Source of the DNA: Acidimicrobiia bacterium
GTDB lineage: Bacteria; Actinomycetota; Acidimicrobiia; Acidimicrobiales; Iamiaceae
Direction of reading: 5' to 3'
Length of the DNA stretch: 7,101 nucleotides
NCBI GenBank assembly: GCA_019247975.1
Contig: JAFBAD010000367.1
Coordinates: 1-7,101, forward strand
In this document: positions 1 through 5,716 of the stretch, piece after piece
Layout: every line of letters begins with the position of its first letter
Numbering within the stretch: the stretch's first letter is position 1
Position numbers and translations under genes: made by a program
The notes under the pieces: generated by a model
The model's input: only the letters and a program-made list of their open reading frames with translations
What the model was told of the DNA's origin: nothing
Databases searched by the model: none

Positions 1-292
1 TCGCGTCATCGGGGATCGCGTGGGACAGCGCCTGCGCGGTGCGGTCCTCCTCGAGCTCGTCGGTCGCCTGCCACGCCTCGCGCATCGGCTCCGTTGCGGT
101 CAGCACCCGGGAGCAGAGCCACCACAGCGGAGCCGAGCCGGGGTGCCGGCCGACGATGCGCCGGCACGCGGTCACCAGACCGGCCGGGTCGTCGGAAAAC
201 GCGGCGAGCGCGCCGGCGGTCTCCCGCACGAGGATCGCCTGATCGGCTCCCGAGGCCCGCGCGACGTAGCGCAGCCGCTCGATCGGATGCAC
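1..292 (-). CDS. Uncharacterised protein, N-terminal 97 residues only (C-terminus beyond window)
   Basis: The minus strand is open from a GTG at 292-290 to the window edge, giving a partial protein that begins MHPIERLRYVARASGADQAI and contains HPGSAPLWWLCSRVL near residues 50-64. Composition is that of a real soluble protein: mixed charged and helical, with no signal peptide or membrane segment. The start was chosen because GTG immediately follows the TGA of the upstream DUF2269-like gene (TGAGTG, zero spacing), which suggests an operon with translational coupling. Only a weak GGAAG lies about 12 nt upstream. From memory, similar N-termini occur in uncharacterised proteins of Acidimicrobiia and other actinobacteria, some of which may continue into an eIF2B/NagB-like fold. 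That part is outside the window, so I assign no function. A competing frame over the same bases gives an Arg/Pro/Ala-rich product typical of an antisense or out-of-frame shadow. Confidence 0.75.
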   Translation of the reverse strand, partial: MHPIERLRYVARASGADQAILVRETAGALAAFSDDPAGLVTACRRIVGRHPGSAPLWWLCSRVLTATEPMREAWQATDELEEDRTAQALSHAIPDDA

Positions 293-748
293 TCAGAGAC
301 CGGGCTTCCAGATCATGTTGACGACCATGAGGAGGAGCAGCAGGTGGAGGATGCCGGTGAAGGCGGCCGATCGCCGGTCGGCGGCGACATCGCCCTCCGC
401 GGCCTTCCGCTCGTTCCACGGCATGAGCCCGAAGACGACCCCGAGCATCAGGAACCAGAGCAGGAACGCCATCGACACCCAGGTCTGGCTGAACTTCCAG
501 GCCTTGCTGCTGAGGATCACCATGAAGATGCCGAACAGCCCGGCGAGGACGAGTGCGGGGCCGTGGATGCGGGTCCACGAGTCGCGGATGATCTTGCCGA
601 TCTCGGCCCCCGGGGTCGCGCCCTGGGTGCGGAGCCGGGCGTTGACGATCGGCCAGACGAACGCCGGCGCGAACGCCACGAGGATCGAGAGGATGTGCAG
701 CAGGAAGAACAGCCGGTAGCCGAACGAGCTCGTGTTGGCGAGGACCAC
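293..748 (-). CDS. Four-helix integral membrane protein, DUF2269-like
   Basis: This encodes a 151-residue polytopic membrane protein of unknown biochemical role, probably in the cytoplasmic membrane. Predicted helices lie at about residues 11-35, 64-82, 89-109 and 129-147. A charged loop (about 37-62) separates helices 1 and 2, and another (about 112-127, NERKAAEGD) separates 3 and 4. Size and layout fit the DUF2269 group of small predicted membrane proteins. Histidines at 18, 62 and 135 sit in or at the ends of helices and could bind haem or metal, but that is inference. The start is a GTG preceded at 10 nt by a clean GGAGG on the minus strand (763-759). It is the first gene of a likely two-gene unit with the downstream uncharacterised gene, whose GTG abuts this stop codon. 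The gene is transcribed divergently from the thioredoxin-like gene. Confidence 0.8.
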   Translation of the reverse strand: MVLANTSSFGYRLFFLLHILSILVAFAPAFVWPIVNARLRTQGATPGAEIGKIIRDSWTRIHGPALVLAGLFGIFMVILSSKAWKFSQTWVSMAFLLWFLMLGVVFGLMPWNERKAAEGDVAADRRSAAFTGILHLLLLLMVVNMIWKPGL

Positions 749-756
749 AGGCGCTG

Positions 757-770
757 CACCTCCGTAGGTG
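757..770 (-). promoter_or_regulatory. Ribosome binding site inside a small inverted repeat, DUF2269-like gene
   Basis: On the minus strand the bases read CACCTACGGAGGTG. A GGAGG Shine-Dalgarno (763-759) lies 10 nt before the GTG start at 748. The arms CACCT and AGGTG are perfect complements around a 4-nt loop, so in the mRNA most of the ribosome binding site could be paired. The 5-bp stem is short, so an effect on translation is only a suggestion. Confidence 0.5.
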
Positions 771-781
771 GGATCGGAGCG

Positions 782-787
782 AATCTA
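782..787 (-). promoter_or_regulatory. Candidate -10 box for the DUF2269-like gene
   Basis: On the minus strand the bases read TAGATT, fitting the actinobacterial TANNNT consensus. A start site about 7 nt downstream (near 775) would give a leader of roughly 27 nt containing the GGAGG. No convincing -35 was seen at 16-19 nt upstream. Confidence 0.4.
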
Positions 788-819
788 CCCACGCTGCGGT
801 GCGGGTCGGTGGGCCGGGT

Positions 820-850
820 TTGGGGAGGCGCGAACCGGGCGCGCTACCTT
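820..850 (+). promoter_or_regulatory. Candidate leaderless promoter of the thioredoxin-like gene
   Basis: A TACCTT -10 box (845-850) ends 9 nt before the ATG at 860. A weak TTGGGG -35 (820-825) lies 19 nt upstream of it. There is no Shine-Dalgarno within 20 nt of the ATG, so the transcript plausibly begins at or next to the start codon. The region 749-859 holds this promoter and that of the divergent membrane-protein gene; nothing else was recognised in it. Confidence 0.45.
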
Positions 851-859
851 CTCGCCCCG

Positions 860-1348
860 ATGCCCGTGGTGACGACGGCTCCGGCCGACCTGTCTGTCAC
901 CGCGCTCGGTGGAGAGCCCCGCACCCTCGAGGAGTGGGTGACGACGTTCCACCTGCTGCTCGTGGTCATCGACCCGTACACGGACCAGAGCGCCTGGATC
1001 CTCGAGACCGCGGCTCGCGTCCTCGGGAACTTCCGGGAGGCCGACTGCCGGGTCGCCTGGCTGGTCGCGTCGGACGCCGACGACGCCCGCACCTTCCTCG
1101 GGCCCTACGGGGACCGCACGCTCACGCTGATCGATCCCGACCGGGCCGTCATCCGGGGCCTGGGCCTCGAGTGGCTGCCGGCGCTCGTGCACATCCGCCA
1201 GGACCTGACCGTCGTCGGCGCGGCGGAGGGTTGGCACCCGGCCGAGTGGGCGTCGATCGCCGAGAACCTCGGCCGCATCATGCGCTGGAGCCGGCCCCTG
1301 ATCCCAGGGAGCCTGGACCCGTCGCCGTTCGACGGATCGCCGGTCTAG
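860..1348 (+). CDS. Thioredoxin-fold-like protein lacking the CXXC motif
   Basis: This is a 162-residue, cytoplasmic-looking protein. The pattern resembles a thioredoxin or AhpC/TSA-type fold: a hydrophobic strand HLLLVVIDPY (31-40), a helix beginning where the redox motif would lie (TDQSAWILET, 41-50), a second strand VAWLVASDADD (65-75), the IDPDRAVIRGLGL segment (91-103) typical of peroxiredoxin-like folds, and LPALVHI (106-112), where P107 would be the cis-proline. However, no cysteine lies at the catalytic position; the only Cys is C63 in a strand. It therefore cannot perform classical dithiol chemistry, and a binding or structural role is more likely. The ATG at 860 was chosen because the frame, although open far upstream, loses sensible protein character there, and a TACCTT box lies at leaderless distance. 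The gene converges on fumC and their TAG stops share bases (CTAG). Fold assignment is by eye. Confidence 0.72.
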   Translation: MPVVTTAPADLSVTALGGEPRTLEEWVTTFHLLLVVIDPYTDQSAWILETAARVLGNFREADCRVAWLVASDADDARTFLGPYGDRTLTLIDPDRAVIRGLGLEWLPALVHIRQDLTVVGAAEGWHPAEWASIAENLGRIMRWSRPLIPGSLDPSPFDGSPV

Positions 1349-1355
1349 GCGACCC
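1334..1355. terminator. Weak inverted repeat over the thioredoxin-like/fumC convergent stops
   Basis: Arms GGATCGCC (1334-1341) and GGCGACCC (1348-1355) pair at 7 of 8 positions around a 6-nt loop, GGTCTA, that holds most of the shared stop codons. It could act as a bidirectional terminator for the two converging genes. There is no U-tract on either side, and the stem is modest for DNA of this GC content. Confidence 0.3.
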
Positions 1356-2754
1356 CGCCCTTCGTCAGGGCGAGCACATCCAGCGCGCGGTCGAGCTCCG
1401 CTTCGGACAGGAGCTTGCGCTCAAGGACGATCTCGCGGATCGAACGCCCTGACTTCACGCTCTCTTTGATGACCTCGGCTGCCTTCTCGTAGCCGATGTA
1501 CGGGTTGAGCGAGGTGCCCACCGAAGGGCTCGATTCGGCGTAGCTGCGGCAGCGCTCGACGTCGGCCTCGATCCCGTGCACGCAGCGGTCGGCGAACACG
1601 CGGCAGACGTTCGAGAGCAGCCCGATCGACTCGAGGATGTTTCGGGCCATGACCGGCAGGTAGACGTTGAGCTCGAAGTTGCCCTGGGTGCCGGCGAACG
1701 CGACCGCGGCGTCGTTGCCGATGACCTGCGCGGAGACCTGCGTGACCGCCTCGGCCAGCACCGGGTTGACCTTGCCCGGCATGATCGACGAGCCCGGCTG
1801 CAGGTCCGGGATGTGGATCTCGGCCAGACCGCAGCGTGGCCCGGACCCCATCCAGCGGATGTCGTTGGCGATCTTCGTGAGTGACACCGCGACCGCCCGC
1901 AGCTGGCCGGACATCTCGACGAGCGAGTCGCGAGCGCCCTGGGCGGCGAAGTGATCCGGCGCCTCGACCAGCGGGAGGCCCATATCGTCGGCCAGCCGCT
2001 TGATCACGTTGCGGGCGAAGGTCTTCGGCGCGTTGATGCCGGTACCGACCGCGGTGCCGCCGAGCGGAAGGCGCCCGACCCTCGGCAGGGTGTCACCGAT
2101 GCGCTCGATGTCCTCGGCGATCTGCGCGGCGTAGCCACCGAGCTCCTGGCCGAGCGTCACCGGGGTGGCGTCCATGAGGTGGGTGCGCCCCGACTTCACC
2201 ACGGTGCGGAAGCGCCGGGACGCTCGTCGCAGCTCCTGCTCGAGGTGCTCGAGCGAAGGGACGAGGTTGCGGGTGGTCGCACGGGCGACGGCCAGGTGGA
2301 TGGCCGAGGGGAACACGTCGTTCGACGACTGCGACGCGTTGACGTGGTCGTTCGGGTGGACCGGCGCGCCGAGCCGCTCCGTGGCCAGCGACGCGATCAC
2401 CTCGTTCATGTTCATGTTCGACGAGGTGCCCGACCCGGTCTGGAACACGTCGATCGGGAACTGGTCGTCGTGGGCGCCGCTGGCCACCTCGGCCGCCGCG
2501 TCGTGGATGGCGGTCGCCATCTCCTTGGGGATCACCTTCAGCCGGGCGTTGACCGTCGCACCCGCGCCCTTGATGGAGGCCAGTGCTCCGATCAGCTCGC
2601 GGTCGATCGTCCTTCCCGAGATCGGGAAGTTCTCGACCGCCCGCTGGGTCTGGGCCCCCCACCGGGCATCCGCAGGCACCCGTACCTCCCCCATGGAGTC
2701 GTGCTCGATCCGGTAATCGCCCGCGTTGTCGGTGGTCGCGTCGTTGGTAGGCAC
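1345..2754 (-). CDS. fumC: Fumarate hydratase class II (FumC)
   Basis: This is a 469-residue cytosolic, metal-independent fumarase that catalyses reversible hydration of fumarate to L-malate in the TCA cycle; the family is homotetrameric. Family landmarks are all present: WGAQTQRAVENFPISG (32-47), TGSGTSSNMNMNEV (106-119), SSNDVFPSA (143-151), GRTHLMDATP (189-198) with catalytic H192, and the signature GSSIMPGKVNP (321-331) with catalytic S322 and binding residues K328 and N330. These match E. coli H188, S318, K324 and N326 with a constant offset of four. The G of IMPGKVN favours fumarase over aspartase. The C-terminal FumC domain ends LDVLALTKGGVA. The start is the GTG at 2754, giving normal family length and an N-terminus that aligns with E. 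coli (RIEHDSMGEVRVPAD). The frame stays open far upstream, but that part is the antisense shadow of the class I fumarase. Divergent from fumA across 27 bp. Confidence 0.96.
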   Translation of the reverse strand: MPTNDATTDNAGDYRIEHDSMGEVRVPADARWGAQTQRAVENFPISGRTIDRELIGALASIKGAGATVNARLKVIPKEMATAIHDAAAEVASGAHDDQFPIDVFQTGSGTSSNMNMNEVIASLATERLGAPVHPNDHVNASQSSNDVFPSAIHLAVARATTRNLVPSLEHLEQELRRASRRFRTVVKSGRTHLMDATPVTLGQELGGYAAQIAEDIERIGDTLPRVGRLPLGGTAVGTGINAPKTFARNVIKRLADDMGLPLVEAPDHFAAQGARDSLVEMSGQLRAVAVSLTKIANDIRWMGSGPRCGLAEIHIPDLQPGSSIMPGKVNPVLAEAVTQVSAQVIGNDAAVAFAGTQGNFELNVYLPVMARNILESIGLLSNVCRVFADRCVHGIEADVERCRSYAESSPSVGTSLNPYIGYEKAAEVIKESVKSGRSIREIVLERKLLSEAELDRALDVLALTKGGVA

Positions 2755-2774
2755 GACCCCACTCTGCCTACGGT
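2744..2774 (+). promoter_or_regulatory. Candidate leaderless promoter of the class I fumarase
   Basis: A TACGGT -10 box (2769-2774) ends 7 nt before the GTG start at 2782. TTGGTA (2744-2749) is a partial -35 with a 19-nt spacer and lies inside the first codons of fumC on the other strand. There is no Shine-Dalgarno, so a leaderless transcript is likely. The opposing fumC promoter must lie in or to the right of the same 27 bp; only a poor TAGGCA (2770-2765, minus) was seen for it. Confidence 0.45.
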
Positions 2775-2783
2775 TCGAGCCGT
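2770..2783. promoter_or_regulatory. Near-perfect palindrome between the fumarase starts (operator candidate)
   Basis: ACGGTTCGAGCCGT is a 14-bp dyad matching at 6 of 7 half-positions. It overlaps the end of the class I fumarase -10 box and the first two bases of its GTG start, where a bound repressor would block initiation. The length suits a dimeric helix-turn-helix regulator, but no matching regulator gene is in the window. Confidence 0.35.
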
Positions 2784-4434
2784 GAGCGACTTCACGTACC
2801 AAGAGCTGCTCCCGCTGGGACCCGACGACACCGAGTACCGCCTCCTCTCGTCCGACGGCGTGTCCACGATCGAGGCGGCCGGTCGGCGCTTCCTGCAGGT
2901 CGAGCCCGAGGCGCTCACGCTGCTCGCCCGGGAAGCGATGTGGGACATCGCCCACCTGCTGCGGTCCGGCCACCTGCAGCAGCTGCGGAACATCCTCGAC
3001 GACCCCGAGGCGTCGGCGAACGATCGGTTCGTCGCGCTCGACCTCCTCAAGAACGCCTGCATCTCCGCGGGCGGCGTGCTGCCGATGTGCCAGGACACCG
3101 GCACCGCGATCGTGATGGGCAAGCGGGGCCAGCAGGTCCTGACCGCGGGCGACGACGAAGCCGCGCTGGCCCGGGGCATCCAGCAGACCTACGACGCAGC
3201 CAACCTCCGGTACTCGCAGATGGCGCCGCTCACGATGTGGGACGAGAAGAACACCGGCACCAACCTCCCGGCCCAGATCGAGCTGTACGCGACCGACGGC
3301 GACGCGTACAAGTTCCTGTTCATGGCCAAGGGCGGCGGCTCGGCCAACAAGAGCTACCTGTTCCAGGAGACCAAGGCGCTCCTGAACCCGCAGCGGCTGA
3401 TGGCCTTCCTCGACGAGAAGACCCGGATGCTCGGCACCGCGGCCTGCCCGCCGTACCACCTCGCGATCGTCATCGGCGGCACGTCGGCCGAGTACGCGCT
3501 CAAGACCGCGAAGTACGCGTCGGCCCGCTACCTCGACACGCTGCCCACGTCCGGGAACGACCTCGGTCGCGGCTTCCGCGACGTCGAGCTCGAGGCCGAG
3601 GTACTCGAGATGACCCGGACGACCGGCATCGGCGCCCAGTTCGGCGGCAAGTACTTCTGCCACGACGTCCGGGTCGTGCGGCTCCCGCGGCACGGCGCGT
3701 CGTGCCCGGTGGCGATCGCGGTCAGTTGCTCGGCCGACCGCCAGGCGCAGGCGAAGATCACCGCGGACGGCGTGTTCCTCGAGGAGCTCGAGCGCAACCC
3801 GGCCCAGTTCCTGCCGGACGTCACCGACGAGGAGCTGCTCGGCGAGAGCGCGTCTGACGTGGTGCGCATCGACCTCACCCGCCCGATGGACGAGATCCGC
3901 TCCGAGCTCTCGAAGCACCCCGTGCGGACGCGGCTCGCGCTGACCGGGCCGATGGTCGTCGCTCGCGACATCGCGCACGCCAAGATCAAGGATCGCCTCG
4001 ACGCGGGCGAGCCGATGCCCGACTACCTGCGCGACCACTGCGTCTACTACGCAGGGCCGGCGAAGACGCCCGACGGGTACGCGTCAGGGTCGTTCGGACC
4101 GACGACGGCCGGCCGCATGGATGCCTACGTCGACCAGTTCCAGGCGGCCGGCGGAAGCCTCGTGATGCTCGCGAAGGGCAACCGCTCGCAGCAGGTGACC
4201 GACGCGTGCCACCGCCACGGCGGCTTCTACCTCGGCTCGATCGGCGGCCCGGCGGCGCGGCTGGCGCAGGAGTGCATCACCAAGGTCGAGGTGCTCGAGT
4301 ACCCCGAGCTCGGCATGGAAGCGGTGTGGCGCATCGAGGTGCGCGACTTCCCCGCCTTCATCGTCGTGGACGACAAGGGCGGCGACTTCTTCGCCGACGT
4401 GTCGCGACCGGTGGACCTCAGCGCGAAGCGCTGA
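2782..4434 (+). CDS. fumA: Fumarate hydratase class I, single-chain [4Fe-4S] enzyme (FumA/FumB type)
   Basis: This is a 550-residue cytosolic, probably homodimeric, iron-sulfur hydro-lyase converting fumarate to L-malate; it is unrelated in sequence to FumC. Length matches E. coli FumA (548). The three cluster cysteines are visible as C103 (VLPMCQDTGTA), C222 (TAACPPYHLA) and C316 (AVSCSADR), equivalent to E. coli C105, C224 and C318 with a constant offset of two. The C-terminal half carries almost unbroken family blocks: RDIAHAKIKDR (395-405), YYAGPAKTPDGYASGS (422-437), GPTTAGRMD (439-447), LAKGNRSQQVTDAC (463-476) and GFYLGSIGGPAA (481-492). The GTG at 2782 was chosen over the long upstream open frame because that extension is antisense to fumC, and because a -10 box lies 7 nt upstream. 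The cluster makes the enzyme sensitive to oxygen and superoxide. Its 3' end overlaps the convergent kinase gene by 17 bp. Two-subunit and short class I fumarases are excluded by the complete fused architecture. Confidence 0.96.
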   Translation: MSDFTYQELLPLGPDDTEYRLLSSDGVSTIEAAGRRFLQVEPEALTLLAREAMWDIAHLLRSGHLQQLRNILDDPEASANDRFVALDLLKNACISAGGVLPMCQDTGTAIVMGKRGQQVLTAGDDEAALARGIQQTYDAANLRYSQMAPLTMWDEKNTGTNLPAQIELYATDGDAYKFLFMAKGGGSANKSYLFQETKALLNPQRLMAFLDEKTRMLGTAACPPYHLAIVIGGTSAEYALKTAKYASARYLDTLPTSGNDLGRGFRDVELEAEVLEMTRTTGIGAQFGGKYFCHDVRVVRLPRHGASCPVAIAVSCSADRQAQAKITADGVFLEELERNPAQFLPDVTDEELLGESASDVVRIDLTRPMDEIRSELSKHPVRTRLALTGPMVVARDIAHAKIKDRLDAGEPMPDYLRDHCVYYAGPAKTPDGYASGSFGPTTAGRMDAYVDQFQAAGGSLVMLAKGNRSQQVTDACHRHGGFYLGSIGGPAARLAQECITKVEVLEYPELGMEAVWRIEVRDFPAFIVVDDKGGDFFADVSRPVDLSAKR

Positions 4435-4442
4435 CGTCCACC
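4410..4442. terminator. Strong hairpin spanning both stop codons of the fumA/kinase overlap
   Basis: The inverted repeat is centred exactly on 4426. The inner arms TCAGCGC (4418-4424) and GCGCTGA (4428-4434) pair perfectly around a GAA loop. After one C-C mismatch, the outer arms GGTGGAC (4410-4416) and GTCCACC (4436-4442) also pair perfectly, giving 14 pairs in 15 positions. Both TGA stops lie in the inner arms. It is a good candidate for a bidirectional terminator without a U-tract. Confidence 0.65.
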
Positions 4443-5137
4443 ACCAGCTGGCGGAGCGCTGCGGCCTCGGCCGGTCGGATGTTGCGGTCGTGCTGGCGGT
4501 ACTCGGCGACGGCCGGCAGGGCCGCAGCCGCGGCGTCGCGGTCGGCCGCATCGAGGAACAGCCGCACGAACCGCTTGCGGAACGCGCTCACGAACGCCTT
4601 CTGCAGACGGCCCGTCTCGTCGGCGTCGAACACGGCCATCACGATCCAGGTCAGCGCGAGGTCGGCCGCAGGATCGCCGCGGCGGGCATTCGTCCAGTCG
4701 ATGACCACCGGTCCTTCCGGCGAGAGGATCACGTTGGCCGGGTGCAGGTCGAGGTGCAGCACCGCGGTCCCGGACGCACCGCGGAAGGCCAGCAGGTCCT
4801 CCGGCGCGTCGATGCGGTGCAGCCGGTCGTGCAGCTCGGCCAGCAGGCGGGCGTGGGTCTTCAGCCGCCAGGGTCGCTTGCCCAGGTCCTCGAGCATCGT
4901 CGGGCCGGCGATCCGTTCGAGCACCATCTCGCCCGGCGCCAGCCCGTGCACCGCGGGCACCGGGTAGCCGGCGGCCCGCACGTGCTCCATGACCACGGCC
5001 TCGCGCTCGAACGATCGCTCGTCCGGCGCCCGGCGCACGACCCTGTCGCCCCCGAGCGCGTAGATCACGGTGTCTCGACCTGCGGCGATGCGGGGCCCGA
5101 GCTCGGCGTCGGGCACCCGTCGGTTGACCGGCTCCAC
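4418..5137 (-). CDS. APH-fold (aminoglycoside/choline kinase-like) phosphotransferase
   Basis: This is a 239-residue soluble kinase-fold protein that presumably transfers phosphate from ATP to a small-molecule hydroxyl; the substrate is unknown. The N-lobe (about 20-80) includes GRDTVIYALGGDRVVRR, a likely nucleotide-lobe hairpin with Arg where many relatives have Lys, the SFEREAVVMEHV helix (42-53), and the hinge MVLERIAGPTM (71-81). The C-lobe has the Brenner-type catalytic motif VLHLDLHPANV (126-136; D130 catalytic base, N135) and the metal-binding VVIDWTNARRGDPAADLA (144-161; D147). It is slightly shorter than classical aminoglycoside kinases and lacks any visible resistance context, so a housekeeping or salvage substrate is as likely as an antibiotic. 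The start is a GTG at 5137 with a TACTCT box 8 nt upstream and no ribosome binding site. It diverges from the DUF1269-like gene across 20 bp and converges with fumA, overlapping its end. Confidence 0.85.
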   Translation of the reverse strand: MEPVNRRVPDAELGPRIAAGRDTVIYALGGDRVVRRAPDERSFEREAVVMEHVRAAGYPVPAVHGLAPGEMVLERIAGPTMLEDLGKRPWRLKTHARLLAELHDRLHRIDAPEDLLAFRGASGTAVLHLDLHPANVILSPEGPVVIDWTNARRGDPAADLALTWIVMAVFDADETGRLQKAFVSAFRKRFVRLFLDAADRDAAAAALPAVAEYRQHDRNIRPAEAAALRQLVVDVSASR

Positions 5138-5142
5138 GGCGT

Positions 5143-5149
5143 GGGAGAG
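5143..5149 (+). promoter_or_regulatory. Ribosome binding site of the DUF1269-like gene
   Basis: GGGAGAG lies 8 nt before the ATG at 5158 and fixes that start. It overlaps the -10 box of the divergent kinase gene on the other strand. A TTGACC (5124-5129, plus) could be a -35 for this gene, but no good -10 follows it. Confidence 0.5.
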
Positions 5150-5151
5150 TA
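5146..5151 (-). promoter_or_regulatory. Candidate leaderless -10 box of the kinase gene
   Basis: On the minus strand the bases read TACTCT (TANNNT), ending 8 nt before the GTG start at 5137, with no Shine-Dalgarno in between. An upstream -35 would fall inside the first codons of the divergent DUF1269-like gene; none was convincing. Confidence 0.4.
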
Positions 5152-5157
5152 CGACCG

Positions 5158-5715
5158 ATGAGCGACACCGATCCCGGACCCACCGAGGACCCGCAGGTCA
5201 TCGTCGGCCTGTCGTTCGACGACGTGTACCGCGCCCAGGAGTTCCTGACCGCCGCCACCCGACTCGCGGCGAACGAGCAGATGGTGCTGCGGGACGCCGT
5301 GATCGTCAGCAAGGACGAGAACGGCCGCACCCACGTCAAGGAGACCACCGACCCGAAGCCCGGCTCCGCCGCCCTCTCCGGCGGGATGTGGGCGGGTCTC
5401 GTCGGTCTGCTCATCGGCGGCCCGATCGGCTGGGCGGCCGGCACCGCGATCGGCGCAGGTGCGGGCGCAGCCGCCGCGAAGGTGATCGACATCGGGCTGC
5501 CCGACCAGTGGGTCGACTGGTTCAAGGAGGCGGTGCAACCCGGCACCGTGACCGTCGCTCTGCTGGTCGACCGCTTCAACCCCGACGCACTGGTGGCCGA
5601 GGCCGAGCGCTTCACGGGCGCGCGGATCGTCTACGCCAACCTCGACCCCGGCACCCTCGCCCGCGTCGAATCCGCGCTGTCCGGCCTCCCCCAGGACGCC
5701 CCGCAGCAGCCCTGA
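5158..5715 (+). CDS. DUF1269-like protein with glycine-rich hydrophobic segment
   Basis: This 185-residue protein resembles the DUF1269 group (small, widespread, function unknown). After an acidic N-terminus comes a ferredoxin-like region: VIVGLSFDDVYRAQEFL (14-30), then LRDAVIVSKDENGRTHVKET (44-63), where a strand is followed by a charged turn. A long Gly/Ala-rich hydrophobic stretch at about 72-108 (GGMWAGLVGLLIGGPIGWAA and onward) has the character of a glycine-zipper membrane hairpin. The remainder, including VTVALLVDRFNPDALVAEAE (131-150) and GARIVYANLD (154-163), is a soluble alpha/beta domain. Members are thought to associate with membranes and are sometimes stress-induced, but I infer nothing specific here. 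ATG start with GGGAGAG at 8 nt. It ends shortly before a large inverted repeat and converges on the ABC-F gene. Confidence 0.82.
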   Translation: MSDTDPGPTEDPQVIVGLSFDDVYRAQEFLTAATRLAANEQMVLRDAVIVSKDENGRTHVKETTDPKPGSAALSGGMWAGLVGLLIGGPIGWAAGTAIGAGAGAAAAKVIDIGLPDQWVDWFKEAVQPGTVTVALLVDRFNPDALVAEAERFTGARIVYANLDPGTLARVESALSGLPQDAPQQP

Positions 5716-5716
5716 G

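Noticed and set aside
1356..1372. Second small inverted repeat (CGCCC/GGGCG, 7-nt loop) near the end of fumC.
   Set aside because: A 5-bp GC stem inside coding sequence is expected by chance at this base composition.
1951..2781. A long open extension in frame upstream of the class I fumarase start on the plus strand.
   Set aside because: It is antisense to fumC with low-complexity Arg/Gly/Val composition. The protein from GTG 2782 already has the normal family length, with cluster cysteines at the expected offset.
2755..4038. The fumC frame stays open on the minus strand far upstream, through most of the class I fumarase, giving an apparent 897-residue fusion.
   Set aside because: The added part is Arg/Val/Glu-rich with no family resemblance and is exactly antisense to strong fumarase coding sequence. 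The FumC N-terminus aligns normally from GTG 2754.
4227..5615. A 462-residue minus-strand open frame across three genes.
   Set aside because: It runs antisense or out of frame to the fumarase, kinase and DUF1269-like genes and shows high-GC shadow composition without recognisable motifs.
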